From positions 124,001 through 188,000 of the forward strand of contig JACKCG010000007.1 in NCBI GenBank assembly GCA_020634135.1: a stretch of DNA of 64,000 nucleotides, given 5' to 3'. Origin of the DNA: Anaerolineaceae bacterium. Lineage in GTDB: Bacteria > Chloroflexota > Anaerolineae > Aggregatilineales > Phototrophicaceae. Positions 34,993-42,672 of the stretch are shown here, one piece after another (the first letter of the stretch is position 1; every line of letters starts with the position of its first letter). The position numbers and the translations under genes were made by a program. The notes beneath the pieces were generated by a model. That model made no database searches, was not told the origin of the DNA, and was given only the letters and a program-made list of their open reading frames with translations.

Positions 34993-37623
34993 TCATCCGC
35001 CCGCCATTTTCTTGAGTTCATAGAGCTTCGTCAGCGCCTCTAAGGGGCTGAGGCTGTCCACTTCCAGGGAGCGCAGCATATCTAGAGCCGGGTTGGGCGG
35101 CGCGAACATGGTTAACTGCCCGGCGTCCTGCTGGGCTTTCTGTTTGCTGGTCGGCGGCGGTGTAGACGGCGCTGAGGGCAGCCTGAAGTCACTCCCCTGC
35201 CGTTCCAGGTCTTTGAGGAGTTCACTTGCCCGTTCAACGACCGGGCGCGGCATCCCCGCTAATTGAGCCACGTGCACGCCATAGCTGCGATCTGCGCCGC
35301 CAGGAATCACACGGTGCAGAAAAACAATTCGCTCGCCATCTTCCGAAACAGCCACATTGAAATTACGGGTGCGTGGCAGGATATTCGGCAGTTCCGTCAG
35401 TTCATGGTAATGCGTGGCGAAGAGCGTTCGGCAGTTCAGGCGCGGATTATTGTGGATGTATTCGACCACCGCCCGCGCAATCGCCAGTCCGTCATAAGTG
35501 GACGTGCCACGTCCGACTTCATCCAGAATCAACAGGCTGCGCCGGGTACTGCCGGAAAGCAGTCGTGCCGTTTCGACCATTTCGACCATAAACGTACTCT
35601 GCCCGGCATGAATTTCATCCTGCGCCCCAATCCGAGCGAAGATTCGGTCTACTAACCCAATCGTCGCTTCGTCCGCCGGGATAAAGCTGCCAATTTGCGC
35701 CATGAGTGTGATAATCGCCACCTGCCGGATATAGGTGGATTTCCCGGACATATTCGGCCCGGTGATAATGTGTACCCGCGACATGGTATCGAAGTGCGTT
35801 TCATTCGGCACATAACGGCTGCCTCCATCCAGCAGCCGCTCTACAACCGGGTGACGTCCCTCGTGAATCACGAGCAAATCATCCTCAGTGAGTACCGGGC
35901 GGGAATATCCTTCACGCACGGCAACCTCTGCCAACGAGAGAAACACATCCAGATGAGCAACCGCTTTTGCCGTCTGAAGTAGGCGCGGCGCGTGCTGGCT
36001 CAAATCCACACATAACGCCTCAAACAACCGTCGTTCTACGGCGAGAATCTCCTCCTCGGCATTCAGCACCAGCGTCTCATACTCCTTGAGTTCCGGCGTG
36101 ATGTAACGCTCCGCATTGACGAGCGTTTGCTTGCGGATATAGTCGTCGGGGATTTTGTCTACGTGAGCATGGGTGACTTCAATATAGTAGCCGAAAACTT
36201 TGTTGAAACCGACTTTGATCGAAGGAATACCGGTACGGCGGCGTTCTTTTGACTCCAGATTGGCAATCCAATCGCGTGCGTCCCGCGTGGCATCCAGAAT
36301 ATCGTCCAGTTCCTTCGCATAGCCGGGGCGAATCACACCTGTTGAGTTCAGCATCGCCGGAGGCTCATCGTTGATCGCCTGCCCGATCAATTCATGAACT
36401 TCCTCGCAGGGGTGTAATGTGTTGACCAGCGCCGAGAGCGCCGGTCTGTCACTGATAAGCTTCTGAATCTGCGGGACGACATCCAGACTGGCCCGCAGCC
36501 CAAGGAGGTCACGCGGCCCGGCTTTGCCAATGAGCAGACGGTTTGTCAGCCGTTCAATGTCGGAAATCATTTTCAATGCAGTGCGCAGTTCAGCTCGCAG
36601 TGGTTCTTCCGCGGCCAGGGCCTCTACCGCATCCATACGGGCATTGAGGCGGCTAATATCCAGCAGGGGTTGGGTGATCCAGGTGCGCAGCAGCCGCGCC
36701 CCCATGGCTGTCACCGTCCGATCCAGGACACCCAACAAGCTGCCCTCCATTTTGCGGCTGCGTATTGTCTCCGTAAGTTCAAGATTACGCCGGGTGAATT
36801 GATCCAGCACCATGAAATTCGCGGTAGAATATGCACGAATACTGGTCAACTGCGCCAGGTTGTTACGCTGTGTGTCGCGCAGGTACAGGAGAATCGCCCC
36901 AGCAGCGCAGACCGCATAGGGTGATTCCTTCAGGCCATAGCCATCCAGCGTGCGCACGCCAAAATGCTGGGTCAGCACCTGCTCTGCTGAACCTCTCTCA
37001 AACCGCCAGTCAGCCACCGGCGTCAGGTGAATGCCGTTCGGCAGCGATACACCACGCTCTACCCAGCTTTCCGGCATCAGCACTTCACGCGGTGCCAGGC
37101 GTGCCAGTTCTTCAACTACCAGCATCCCGGCATTTTCCCCGCCGAACTGTGTCGCGGCGAATTCCCCGGTAGAGATATCCACATAAGCTACCCCGGCCTG
37201 CTGCCACTGCCCGGATTCCACATCACCAATCGGCAGAATTGCCAGCAAATAGTTAGCCTGGTCTTCGGCCAGCAGTTCTGGCTCCATAATCGTGCCGGGC
37301 GTAATTACCCGCGTTACTTCCCGGTCAACCAGGCCGCGCCCGTCCGGCTCGCTGGTCTGCTCGCAGACGGCAACATGATGCCCCTTCTCGATGAGTCTGG
37401 CGACATACCCTTCAAGCGCATGATACGGCACACCGGCCATTGGCACGCGATCGCTCTTACTTACTGGCCGACTGGTCAACACCAGATCAAGTTCCTGCGC
37501 GGCGACTTCGGCATCATGGTCAAAGGTTTCATAAAAATCGCCCAGACGGAAAAACAGGATGCAGTCCGGGTACTGGCTCTTGATGTCCAAATATTGTTGG
37601 CGTAAGGGGGTCACACGCGCCAT
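34993..37623 (-). CDS. mutS: DNA mismatch repair protein MutS
   Basis: 876 residues, standard MutS. Domain I mismatch-reading motif FFRLGDFYETFDHDA (Phe-x-Glu), then domains II and III, with the clamp (RTGIPSIKVGFNKVFGYYIEV). The C-terminal ABC-type ATPase has ITGPNMSGKSTYIRQVAII (near 617), AQDEIHAGQSTFMVEM and LLILDEVGRGTSTYDGLA, then THYHELTEL. A final helix-turn-helix dimer region follows. The ATG at 37623 (MARVTPLRQQYL) has AGGAAAAG upstream; a longer frame to 37656 adds 11 non-conserved residues. No mutL is in the window. An inverted repeat AATACG / CGTATT lies upstream at 37658-37680. Confidence 0.97.
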   Translation of the reverse strand: MARVTPLRQQYLDIKSQYPDCILFFRLGDFYETFDHDAEVAAQELDLVLTSRPVSKSDRVPMAGVPYHALEGYVARLIEKGHHVAVCEQTSEPDGRGLVDREVTRVITPGTIMEPELLAEDQANYLLAILPIGDVESGQWQQAGVAYVDISTGEFAATQFGGENAGMLVVEELARLAPREVLMPESWVERGVSLPNGIHLTPVADWRFERGSAEQVLTQHFGVRTLDGYGLKESPYAVCAAGAILLYLRDTQRNNLAQLTSIRAYSTANFMVLDQFTRRNLELTETIRSRKMEGSLLGVLDRTVTAMGARLLRTWITQPLLDISRLNARMDAVEALAAEEPLRAELRTALKMISDIERLTNRLLIGKAGPRDLLGLRASLDVVPQIQKLISDRPALSALVNTLHPCEEVHELIGQAINDEPPAMLNSTGVIRPGYAKELDDILDATRDARDWIANLESKERRRTGIPSIKVGFNKVFGYYIEVTHAHVDKIPDDYIRKQTLVNAERYITPELKEYETLVLNAEEEILAVERRLFEALCVDLSQHAPRLLQTAKAVAHLDVFLSLAEVAVREGYSRPVLTEDDLLVIHEGRHPVVERLLDGGSRYVPNETHFDTMSRVHIITGPNMSGKSTYIRQVAIITLMAQIGSFIPADEATIGLVDRIFARIGAQDEIHAGQSTFMVEMVETARLLSGSTRRSLLILDEVGRGTSTYDGLAIARAVVEYIHNNPRLNCRTLFATHYHELTELPNILPRTRNFNVAVSEDGERIVFLHRVIPGGADRSYGVHVAQLAGMPRPVVERASELLKDLERQGSDFRLPSAPSTPPPTSKQKAQQDAGQLTMFAPPNPALDMLRSLEVDSLSPLEALTKLYELKKMAGG

Positions 37624-37752
37624 GAATGCTTTTCCTGTCACTGTAAATTGGAACAAAAATACGGTATGTTTATACGTATTCTAACAGCGCCGTCTGCGCC
37701 CTTCAACCGCAGTTCCAGAACGGATGCACCGGCTATCGTGTAGGGTTATGGC

Positions 37753-38742
37753 ATGTCCGAAATCATCATTGGTGTGGACTTAGGGGGCACCCGCATCCGA
37801 GTCGCGCAGTTGAACCACAAACTTGACATCCTCACCCGCCAGGAGACCCTGACACTGGCCGGTGAAGGGCTGGACTCGACCATCGCCCGCATCAAACAGC
37901 AGATTTGGGCGGCGCTGCCCACTGATGGCACACGAGTAACCGGCATTGGCATTTCCTCACCCGGCCCGTTGAACCCGGTTACAGGAGTCATTGTGAGTCC
38001 GCCCAACCTGCCCGGCTGGCATAACGTCCCCCTCGGTGACATTCTTCACACTGAATTTGGCATTCCAGTTTATGTAGGAAACGACGCCAACGTGGCCGCT
38101 CTGGCCGAGACAATCCGGGGCGCAGCGCGAGGATACCGCCATGTCGTTTTTATCACCATCAGTACCGGCATTGGCGGGGGCATTATTGTTGATGGCAAAC
38201 TCCTACAAGGCAAAGAAGGGCTGGCAGCGGAGGCCGGGCAGATCATTATTGTCACGGGAGAACGTGTGAGCACACTTGAAAAAGAAGCGGCAGGCCCGGC
38301 GCTGGCACGACAGGCCCGCGCCCGCATTGAGGCCGGCGAGTCTTCAACGATATACGCGATGGTGGGGGGGGATTTAGATAGAATTGATGGCGCGATTGTC
38401 GGGCGGGAGGCGCAAAATGGCGACGCACTGGCACTCGACATCGTCCGGTACGGCGGTCAGATGGTCGGGTTGGGGATTGCCAGCCTGCTCCACCTGTTCA
38501 ACCCGGAAATTATCGTGCTGGGTGGTGGGGTTTCCCAGCTTGGCGACCTGTTGTTTGAACCACTGCGGAAGGCCATGGAAACCTACACGATTGACGAGGC
38601 CTATTGGCGCAATTTGCGTATTGTTCCGGCAGAACTAGGAGAAAACGTCAGCATCTTCGGGGCTGGCGCACTGGTGGTGACACGGGGCGGCGTTGACGAT
38701 GTGGCCGAGGTCGCGGCCAGGATCGGTGCCGCCGACAGATAG
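37753..38742 (+). CDS. ROK-family sugar kinase-like protein lacking the zinc motif
   Basis: 329 residues with the ROK fold: ATP loop IIGVDLGGTRIRVAQL, GIGISSPGPLNP, the catalytic aspartate in YVGNDANVAALAE, VFITISTGIGGGIIVDGKLL and IVLGGGVSQLGD. In most ROK kinases the next part is ExGHxx followed by CxCGxxGCxE, which binds zinc and shapes the sugar site. Here it reads AEAGQIIIVTGERVSTLEKE: the His is Gln and all Cys are missing. It could still be a glucokinase-like enzyme, or have a changed substrate. The ATG follows AGGG. It lies upstream of the sensor kinase on the same strand. Confidence 0.85.
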   Translation: MSEIIIGVDLGGTRIRVAQLNHKLDILTRQETLTLAGEGLDSTIARIKQQIWAALPTDGTRVTGIGISSPGPLNPVTGVIVSPPNLPGWHNVPLGDILHTEFGIPVYVGNDANVAALAETIRGAARGYRHVVFITISTGIGGGIIVDGKLLQGKEGLAAEAGQIIIVTGERVSTLEKEAAGPALARQARARIEAGESSTIYAMVGGDLDRIDGAIVGREAQNGDALALDIVRYGGQMVGLGIASLLHLFNPEIIVLGGGVSQLGDLLFEPLRKAMETYTIDEAYWRNLRIVPAELGENVSIFGAGALVVTRGGVDDVAEVAARIGAADR

Positions 38743-38840
38743 AGCACTCTGTTTTCCCAGGACAAAGCATATTGGGGCGGCTGTATAGGAATTGTCATAG
38801 AAATTGCGTACCCTACTATACGCCTCAATAAACCCCATGC

Positions 38841-38846
38841 TACAAT
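38841..38846 (+). promoter_or_regulatory. Extended -10 box (TGC-TACAAT) giving a possibly leaderless kinase mRNA
   Basis: TACAAT ends six bases before the ATG at 38853 and is preceded by TGC. A second candidate, TTGTCA (38792-38797), 16 bp, TACTAT (38814-38819), lies upstream. No Shine-Dalgarno sequence is seen before the ATG. Confidence 0.5.
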
Positions 38847-38852
38847 AATTCC

Positions 38853-40427
38853 ATGTCTATGCTCATGTTGCCTGACTACCGCGTTCGCCAGCGCGATTTT
38901 TTATTGCAGATTTCGCGGGCGATGACCGCTCAACTGGATTTGGGTGAAGTCTTGCGCTTGGTGTTGAATGCATCTGCCATCATGGTAGGCGGAGAAGCCG
39001 GTATCATGGCGCTCCGCAGTGGGGAAGAAAGCTACACGATTCGCGCTACATTGGGCGTGGATAATGAACACTTCGCCGAACTAGACGAACAGTTCCAGGC
39101 GCTGTTTTCAACGAGCAGCGATAACCTTGATCGTGACTTCCTGTATACGAAACTCCAGCAAATGGCGGTTTCGCTGGATAGACGGTTAAAGCAAGTCCTG
39201 TTTCTGCCACTGGTTATCGCGGAAGAACCTGTCGGCCTGCTCATTGTGTTCCGGGCATTTGGCCGGGAAGTTACCGAAAACGACCTGCAAATTCTCCAGA
39301 GTTTCGCCGACCAGGCCGCTATCGCGATTCATAATGCGCAACTCTATGCACGGGTGGAGTACGAACGGCGCAGTCTTTCCGCCATTCTGGAAAACAGCGC
39401 TGACGGGGTCATGATCCTCTCGGCGGATTTGAAAATCACCGGGTTCAACCGCGCCCTGGAACGTATGACCGGCTGGACGGCAAGCGACGCTGTCGGGCGT
39501 TACCAGGATGATGTCATTGAATGGAAGCGACTGGAACAGGGTGACCTTCAGGCGGCGCTGGACGGTGGCTGGCCCCATCACCAGCAAGAAGAAGCACCAC
39601 TAGAGACACTGTATGTCGAGGGCGATCTCCTGCGGCGGGATGGGCTGACATTGAGCATTGCGATCACCTATGCCCCGCTCATGAATGCTACTGGCGAACT
39701 GGTGAGCATCATCGCCAACGTGCGTGACATCACCAATTTCCGCAAGGCACAGGAGATGCAGAACGTTTTCATCTCCACGATTTCGCATGAACTCAAGACG
39801 CCGGTTGCGCTCATCAAAGGGTATGCCGGGACACTGCGGCGTGAAGACGCTCACTGGGATATGACTGTTGTGCGAGACAGCTTGCAGGTGATTGAAGAAG
39901 AGGCTGACCGCCTGACAGGTCTTATCGAGAATCTGCTGGCAGCCAGCAAGTTACAGGCCCAACGAATGCAATTGGAACTGGGCGAAATCCGGCTCGACCA
40001 ATTGGCGGGGCAGGTTGTGGAGCGGTTTCGCACGCAGACCGATAAGCACCGCTTCAGACTGAGTTTTCCGCCCGACTTCCCGGTGGTGAATGGCGATGAA
40101 ACCCGCCTTCGTCAGGTGATGGATAACCTCGTCAGTAACGCGATCAAGTATTCCCCGCAGGGGGGTATGATTGAAGTCGGTGGCGCGATTGACGATACCA
40201 CCGTGACGGTGTTCGTGCGGGATGAAGGTGTCGGGCTTTCCGATTACGAGCAGGAACGTATTTTTGAGCGGTTCTACCGGGTGGACGGTGCGCTCAGCCG
40301 CCGTACCCAGGGAACCGGATTAGGGTTGTATCTCTCTAAAGCGATCATCGAAGCCCACAAGGGCCGTCTACAGGTAAAAAGCAAGCCCGGACACGGCTCG
40401 ACTTTCTATTTCACTATTCCCGTATAA
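38853..40427 (+). CDS. Sensor histidine kinase (GAF-PAS-HisKA-HATPase)
   Basis: 524 residues, no membrane segment, so cytosolic. A GAF domain (about 25-165, LVLNASAIMVGGEAGIMALR through FADQAAIAIHNAQLYARVE), a PAS domain (about 175-295, ILENSADGVMILSADLKITG through NVRDIT), the phospho-acceptor His in FISTISHELKTPVALIKGY (H box), then the ATPase with DNLVSNAIKYSP (N box), VRDEGVGL (G1), FERFYR and GTGLGLYLSKAI (G2). It is an orphan kinase; the OmpR-type regulator at 2768 is one possible partner. The Met-rich start (MSMLMLP) has no ribosome site. Confidence 0.93.
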   Translation: MSMLMLPDYRVRQRDFLLQISRAMTAQLDLGEVLRLVLNASAIMVGGEAGIMALRSGEESYTIRATLGVDNEHFAELDEQFQALFSTSSDNLDRDFLYTKLQQMAVSLDRRLKQVLFLPLVIAEEPVGLLIVFRAFGREVTENDLQILQSFADQAAIAIHNAQLYARVEYERRSLSAILENSADGVMILSADLKITGFNRALERMTGWTASDAVGRYQDDVIEWKRLEQGDLQAALDGGWPHHQQEEAPLETLYVEGDLLRRDGLTLSIAITYAPLMNATGELVSIIANVRDITNFRKAQEMQNVFISTISHELKTPVALIKGYAGTLRREDAHWDMTVVRDSLQVIEEEADRLTGLIENLLAASKLQAQRMQLELGEIRLDQLAGQVVERFRTQTDKHRFRLSFPPDFPVVNGDETRLRQVMDNLVSNAIKYSPQGGMIEVGGAIDDTTVTVFVRDEGVGLSDYEQERIFERFYRVDGALSRRTQGTGLGLYLSKAIIEAHKGRLQVKSKPGHGSTFYFTIPV

Positions 40428-40492
40428 CACAAGTCGGGGTATAAAACCCCTGTAGTATCCATCCGTTCATAGTGCAAGTCCCCGGAGAAACC

Positions 40493-41848
40493 ATGCCAAG
40501 TACCAGACAGACGACAATTCAGTGTGTACAATGCCGGCAGCCGGTACGCGCCGTTGTTCACAGCCTGATTGATGCTCAACAAGAGCCGGAAGCCAAAGCC
40601 AACTTGCTATCGGGCCGGTTGAATACCGCCCCATGCCCTAGCTGTGGGGCGATGAACAGCGTCATGACCCCTCTGCTGTATCATGACGGGAGCAAGGAAC
40701 TGCTGATCTCTTACGTGCCGATGGAGATGGGGTTATCAAAAGATGCCCAGGAAAAGGCGATTGGCGACCTGATGCGCCAGTTGACGAGCAATCTGGGGAA
40801 CGGCGGATTCAAGGGATACCTGCTCCAACCGCGCCAGGCGCTCACCATACAGGGGTTGGTTGAGCAGGTACTACAGGCGGACGGGGTGACGCCGGAGATG
40901 ATGGAAGCTCAGCGGGAACGAGTCCGGCTGGTGGAGATGTTCATCCAGTCACCGGAGGAAAAATTACCGGCGCTGGTGCAGGAATACGACACGAAAATTG
41001 ACGCCGGGTTCTTCCAGACGATGACGATGATCGCCCAACGCACGCTTGAAGAGGGGCATCAGAACCTGGCCCACCAGATTCTGGAAACGCAGAATCAGAT
41101 CGTGGAGCTTTCGAGCTACGGCCAGCAGATGATTGCTCAAAGCCAGCTACAGGAGGTGATCGTACAGGAGGTGGTCGAGGCCATCAACGCGATTGGCACC
41201 GCCCCCAAACGAAGCGACTTCCTGAACCTGGCGATTCAGTATGCGGAGAGCGAAGACCGCTTGCAGGCCCTGGTGGGGTTGGTACGGCAGGTTTTTGATT
41301 ATGAGTTCTTCCAGGAGATGACGGTGCGCGTTGGACAAGCGCCCGCCGGTGAGCGGGATAAGCTGACTGCCCTGCGCGAGAAACTGCTGGAATACTGCGC
41401 GATGATTGACCAGCAGTCCCAGATGGCCGTCCAACAGGCCGCCCAACTGCTGGAAACACTCCTGACCACGCCAAACCCGGATGAAGTGATCCAGGCAAAT
41501 CTACAGATGTTCGACTCCCTGTTTTTGCAGGTGACAGCCGCCAATATCCAGGAGGCGGAACGACGGAAAGACCTGGCGACCAGCGGACGGCTGAAGGCGA
41601 TCTACAGCAAGGTGATTGGCGCGCTCCAGGCGAATATGCCCCCGGAACTGCGGTTCATCAATGATGTGCTGAGCGCGGAGACAGAGGCGGACGCCGGGGC
41701 GCTGATCGCCCAACATGCCCATGAGTTTGACGAAGGGCTGTTAGAGGCGCTGGACGCGGTAGAGGGTCAGATCGGGGCGGATGGCAATCCGGCGATTCAA
41801 CAGCGGCTGGCGTTCCTGCGCCGGGAGGCCGAAGGGATTTTCGGGTAA
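40493..41848 (+). CDS. CpXC-domain protein
   Basis: 451 residues. The N-terminal CpXC domain (about 1-125) has IQCVQCRQPVRAVV and APCPSCGAMNSVMTP, two C-x2-C pairs that likely bind one metal, then TPLLYHDGSKELLISYVP and a helix-rich part. The remaining about 320 residues are Gln/Glu-rich helices (QEVVEAINAIG, AVQQAAQLLETLL) with no recognised domain, perhaps a helical repeat or coiled structure. Function unknown. The ATG at 40493 follows CGGAGAAACC. It ends with an intrinsic terminator. Confidence 0.8.
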   Translation: MPSTRQTTIQCVQCRQPVRAVVHSLIDAQQEPEAKANLLSGRLNTAPCPSCGAMNSVMTPLLYHDGSKELLISYVPMEMGLSKDAQEKAIGDLMRQLTSNLGNGGFKGYLLQPRQALTIQGLVEQVLQADGVTPEMMEAQRERVRLVEMFIQSPEEKLPALVQEYDTKIDAGFFQTMTMIAQRTLEEGHQNLAHQILETQNQIVELSSYGQQMIAQSQLQEVIVQEVVEAINAIGTAPKRSDFLNLAIQYAESEDRLQALVGLVRQVFDYEFFQEMTVRVGQAPAGERDKLTALREKLLEYCAMIDQQSQMAVQQAAQLLETLLTTPNPDEVIQANLQMFDSLFLQVTAANIQEAERRKDLATSGRLKAIYSKVIGALQANMPPELRFINDVLSAETEADAGALIAQHAHEFDEGLLEALDAVEGQIGADGNPAIQQRLAFLRREAEGIFG

Positions 41849-41878
41849 CAAGGTATAAGCAGCGCGTGAAATATGAAG

Positions 41879-41907
41879 AACCCCAGACCATGCGGTGTGG
41901 GGTTTTT
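41879..41907 (+). terminator. Intrinsic terminator of the CpXC gene
   Basis: AACCCCA (41879-41885) pairs with TGGGGTT (41898-41904), 12-base loop, followed by TTT. Confidence 0.75.
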
Positions 41908-42131
41908 GTTGCATGACGAGCCAATTTTGCCGCTTGTTACTCCATAAAATACTGTCCAGGCCATGTACTCAGGGGGAAAAACGGGGTGTTTTTGCCGCAT
42001 TCCGGTTTTTTGCTTCGATTGCCGGAATTGCTGCAAGGTGGGTTATCAGCCGTCCGTTTTCGGTGGTCAGTTGTCAGAAAAGATCGTTGAAAGCGGTTGT
42101 CAGTCATGGGTGGTTGGTGTTCTCTATCGGC

Positions 42132-42151
42132 GGGCGTGCTGTAGCTCGCCC
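42132..42151. repeat. REP-like hairpin next to element copy B
   Basis: GGGCG / CGCCC around a ten-base loop; on the minus strand it reads GTAAGGGCG...CGCCCGCC. It resembles GTAGGGGCGG...GCCGCC at 11465-11489. Confidence 0.4.
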
Positions 42152-42162
42152 TTACAGTCATC

Positions 42163-42246
42163 AACATAGCACAAAACGGGTATGAGATGGTGAATCTTTG
42201 TTCAAACATTTGTTCAGTATTGGCGACTGGCCGTTGGCCTCTAGCC
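42163..42246 (-). repeat. Interspersed element of about 85 bp, copy B
   Basis: The reverse complement aligns with 11700-11783 over its whole length, with the same CTGAACAAATGTTT core, AACAAAGATTCACC and CCCGTTTT, and ends with a TGCTATGTT word. It is inverted relative to copy A. Confidence 0.65.
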
Positions 42247-42425
42247 CCTGGCTTATAGATGAAGATTCATCCGCCAGCAGGCCGGGGAAAGTTCAACTAA
42301 ACAGTATCAGGATTTGGGTGTACGGATATGCCTAAAGAATAGTTCTCAAAATGCAAACACCCTCTTTTGGGCAAGTATATGGCGACATGATTTTTGCCCC
42401 TGCCCCGCAGCACCCTAAAGAATCG

Positions 42426-42453
42426 AAAAACCCGGCGAGAACCGGGTTTTTGC
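42426..42453 (-). terminator. Intrinsic terminator of tRNA-Leu
   Basis: Perfect ten-bp stem AAAAACCCGG / CCGGGTTTTT with a six-base loop, three bases beyond the tRNA 3' end. Confidence 0.85.
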
Positions 42454-42456
42454 TTG

Positions 42457-42540
42457 TGCCGAAGGTGGGAGTCGAACCCACACTCCCTTGCGAGAACTAC
42501 GCCCTGAACGTAGCGCGTCTGCCAATTCCGCCACTTCGGC
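42457..42540 (-). tRNA. tRNA-Leu (anticodon CAG)
   Basis: Minus strand, 84 bases with the long variable arm of class II tRNAs. Acceptor GCCGAAG/CTTCGGC, anticodon stem CTACG/CGTAG around TTCAGGG (anticodon CAG), variable arm with TCTCGCAAGGGA, T arm GTGGG TTCGACT CCCAC, discriminator A. Confidence 0.97.
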
Positions 42541-42553
42541 TGGAGTGAGGAAC

Positions 42554-42581
42554 ATTGTAGCAAATAAACGGCGTGTGTCAA
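42554..42581 (-). promoter_or_regulatory. Promoter of tRNA-Leu
   Basis: Minus-strand consensus TTGACA (42581-42576), 16-bp spacer, TGC-TACAAT (TACAAT 42559-42554). It combines a perfect -35 with an extended -10. Confidence 0.8.
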
Positions 42582-42635
42582 TATCAGTTTCCCCGGATTT
42601 CTCAGAATCTGTTCCATTTTCTGCCCCGGCAAGCG

Positions 42636-42644
42636 TGCTATAAT
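42636..42644 (+). promoter_or_regulatory. Extended -10 promoter of the SH3b/beta-lactamase-like gene
   Basis: TGC-TATAAT at 42636-42644. The ATG at 42643 overlaps this box, so translation must begin later, at the GTG at 42673 preceded by GGAGG (42661-42665). Confidence 0.65.
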
Positions 42645-42672
42645 GCAGCGGTTGGTTACGGGAGGACAGGAC

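Larger units (their letters stand above)
41849..42456. other. 608-bp gene-free stretch: terminators, element copy B, REP-like hairpin, heptamer words
   Basis: No credible gene. In order: the CpXC terminator, GCCGC-containing AT-richer DNA (41980-42040), CAGTTGTCAG and GGTTGTCAGTCA words (42066-42110), a REP-like hairpin, copy B of the interspersed element, a short unassigned piece (42250-42420), and the tRNA-Leu terminator. Confidence 0.7.

Noticed and set aside
41937..42209. Frame beginning MFEQRFT and its counterpart MFKQRFT near 11737
   Set aside because: The similarity comes only from the shared 85-bp element; the frames diverge at once afterwards and have no ribosome site.
42643..42672. 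ATG at 42643 as start of the SH3b/beta-lactamase-like gene
   Set aside because: It overlaps the -10 box; the GTG at 42673 has GGAGG at proper spacing and gives a clean signal peptide.
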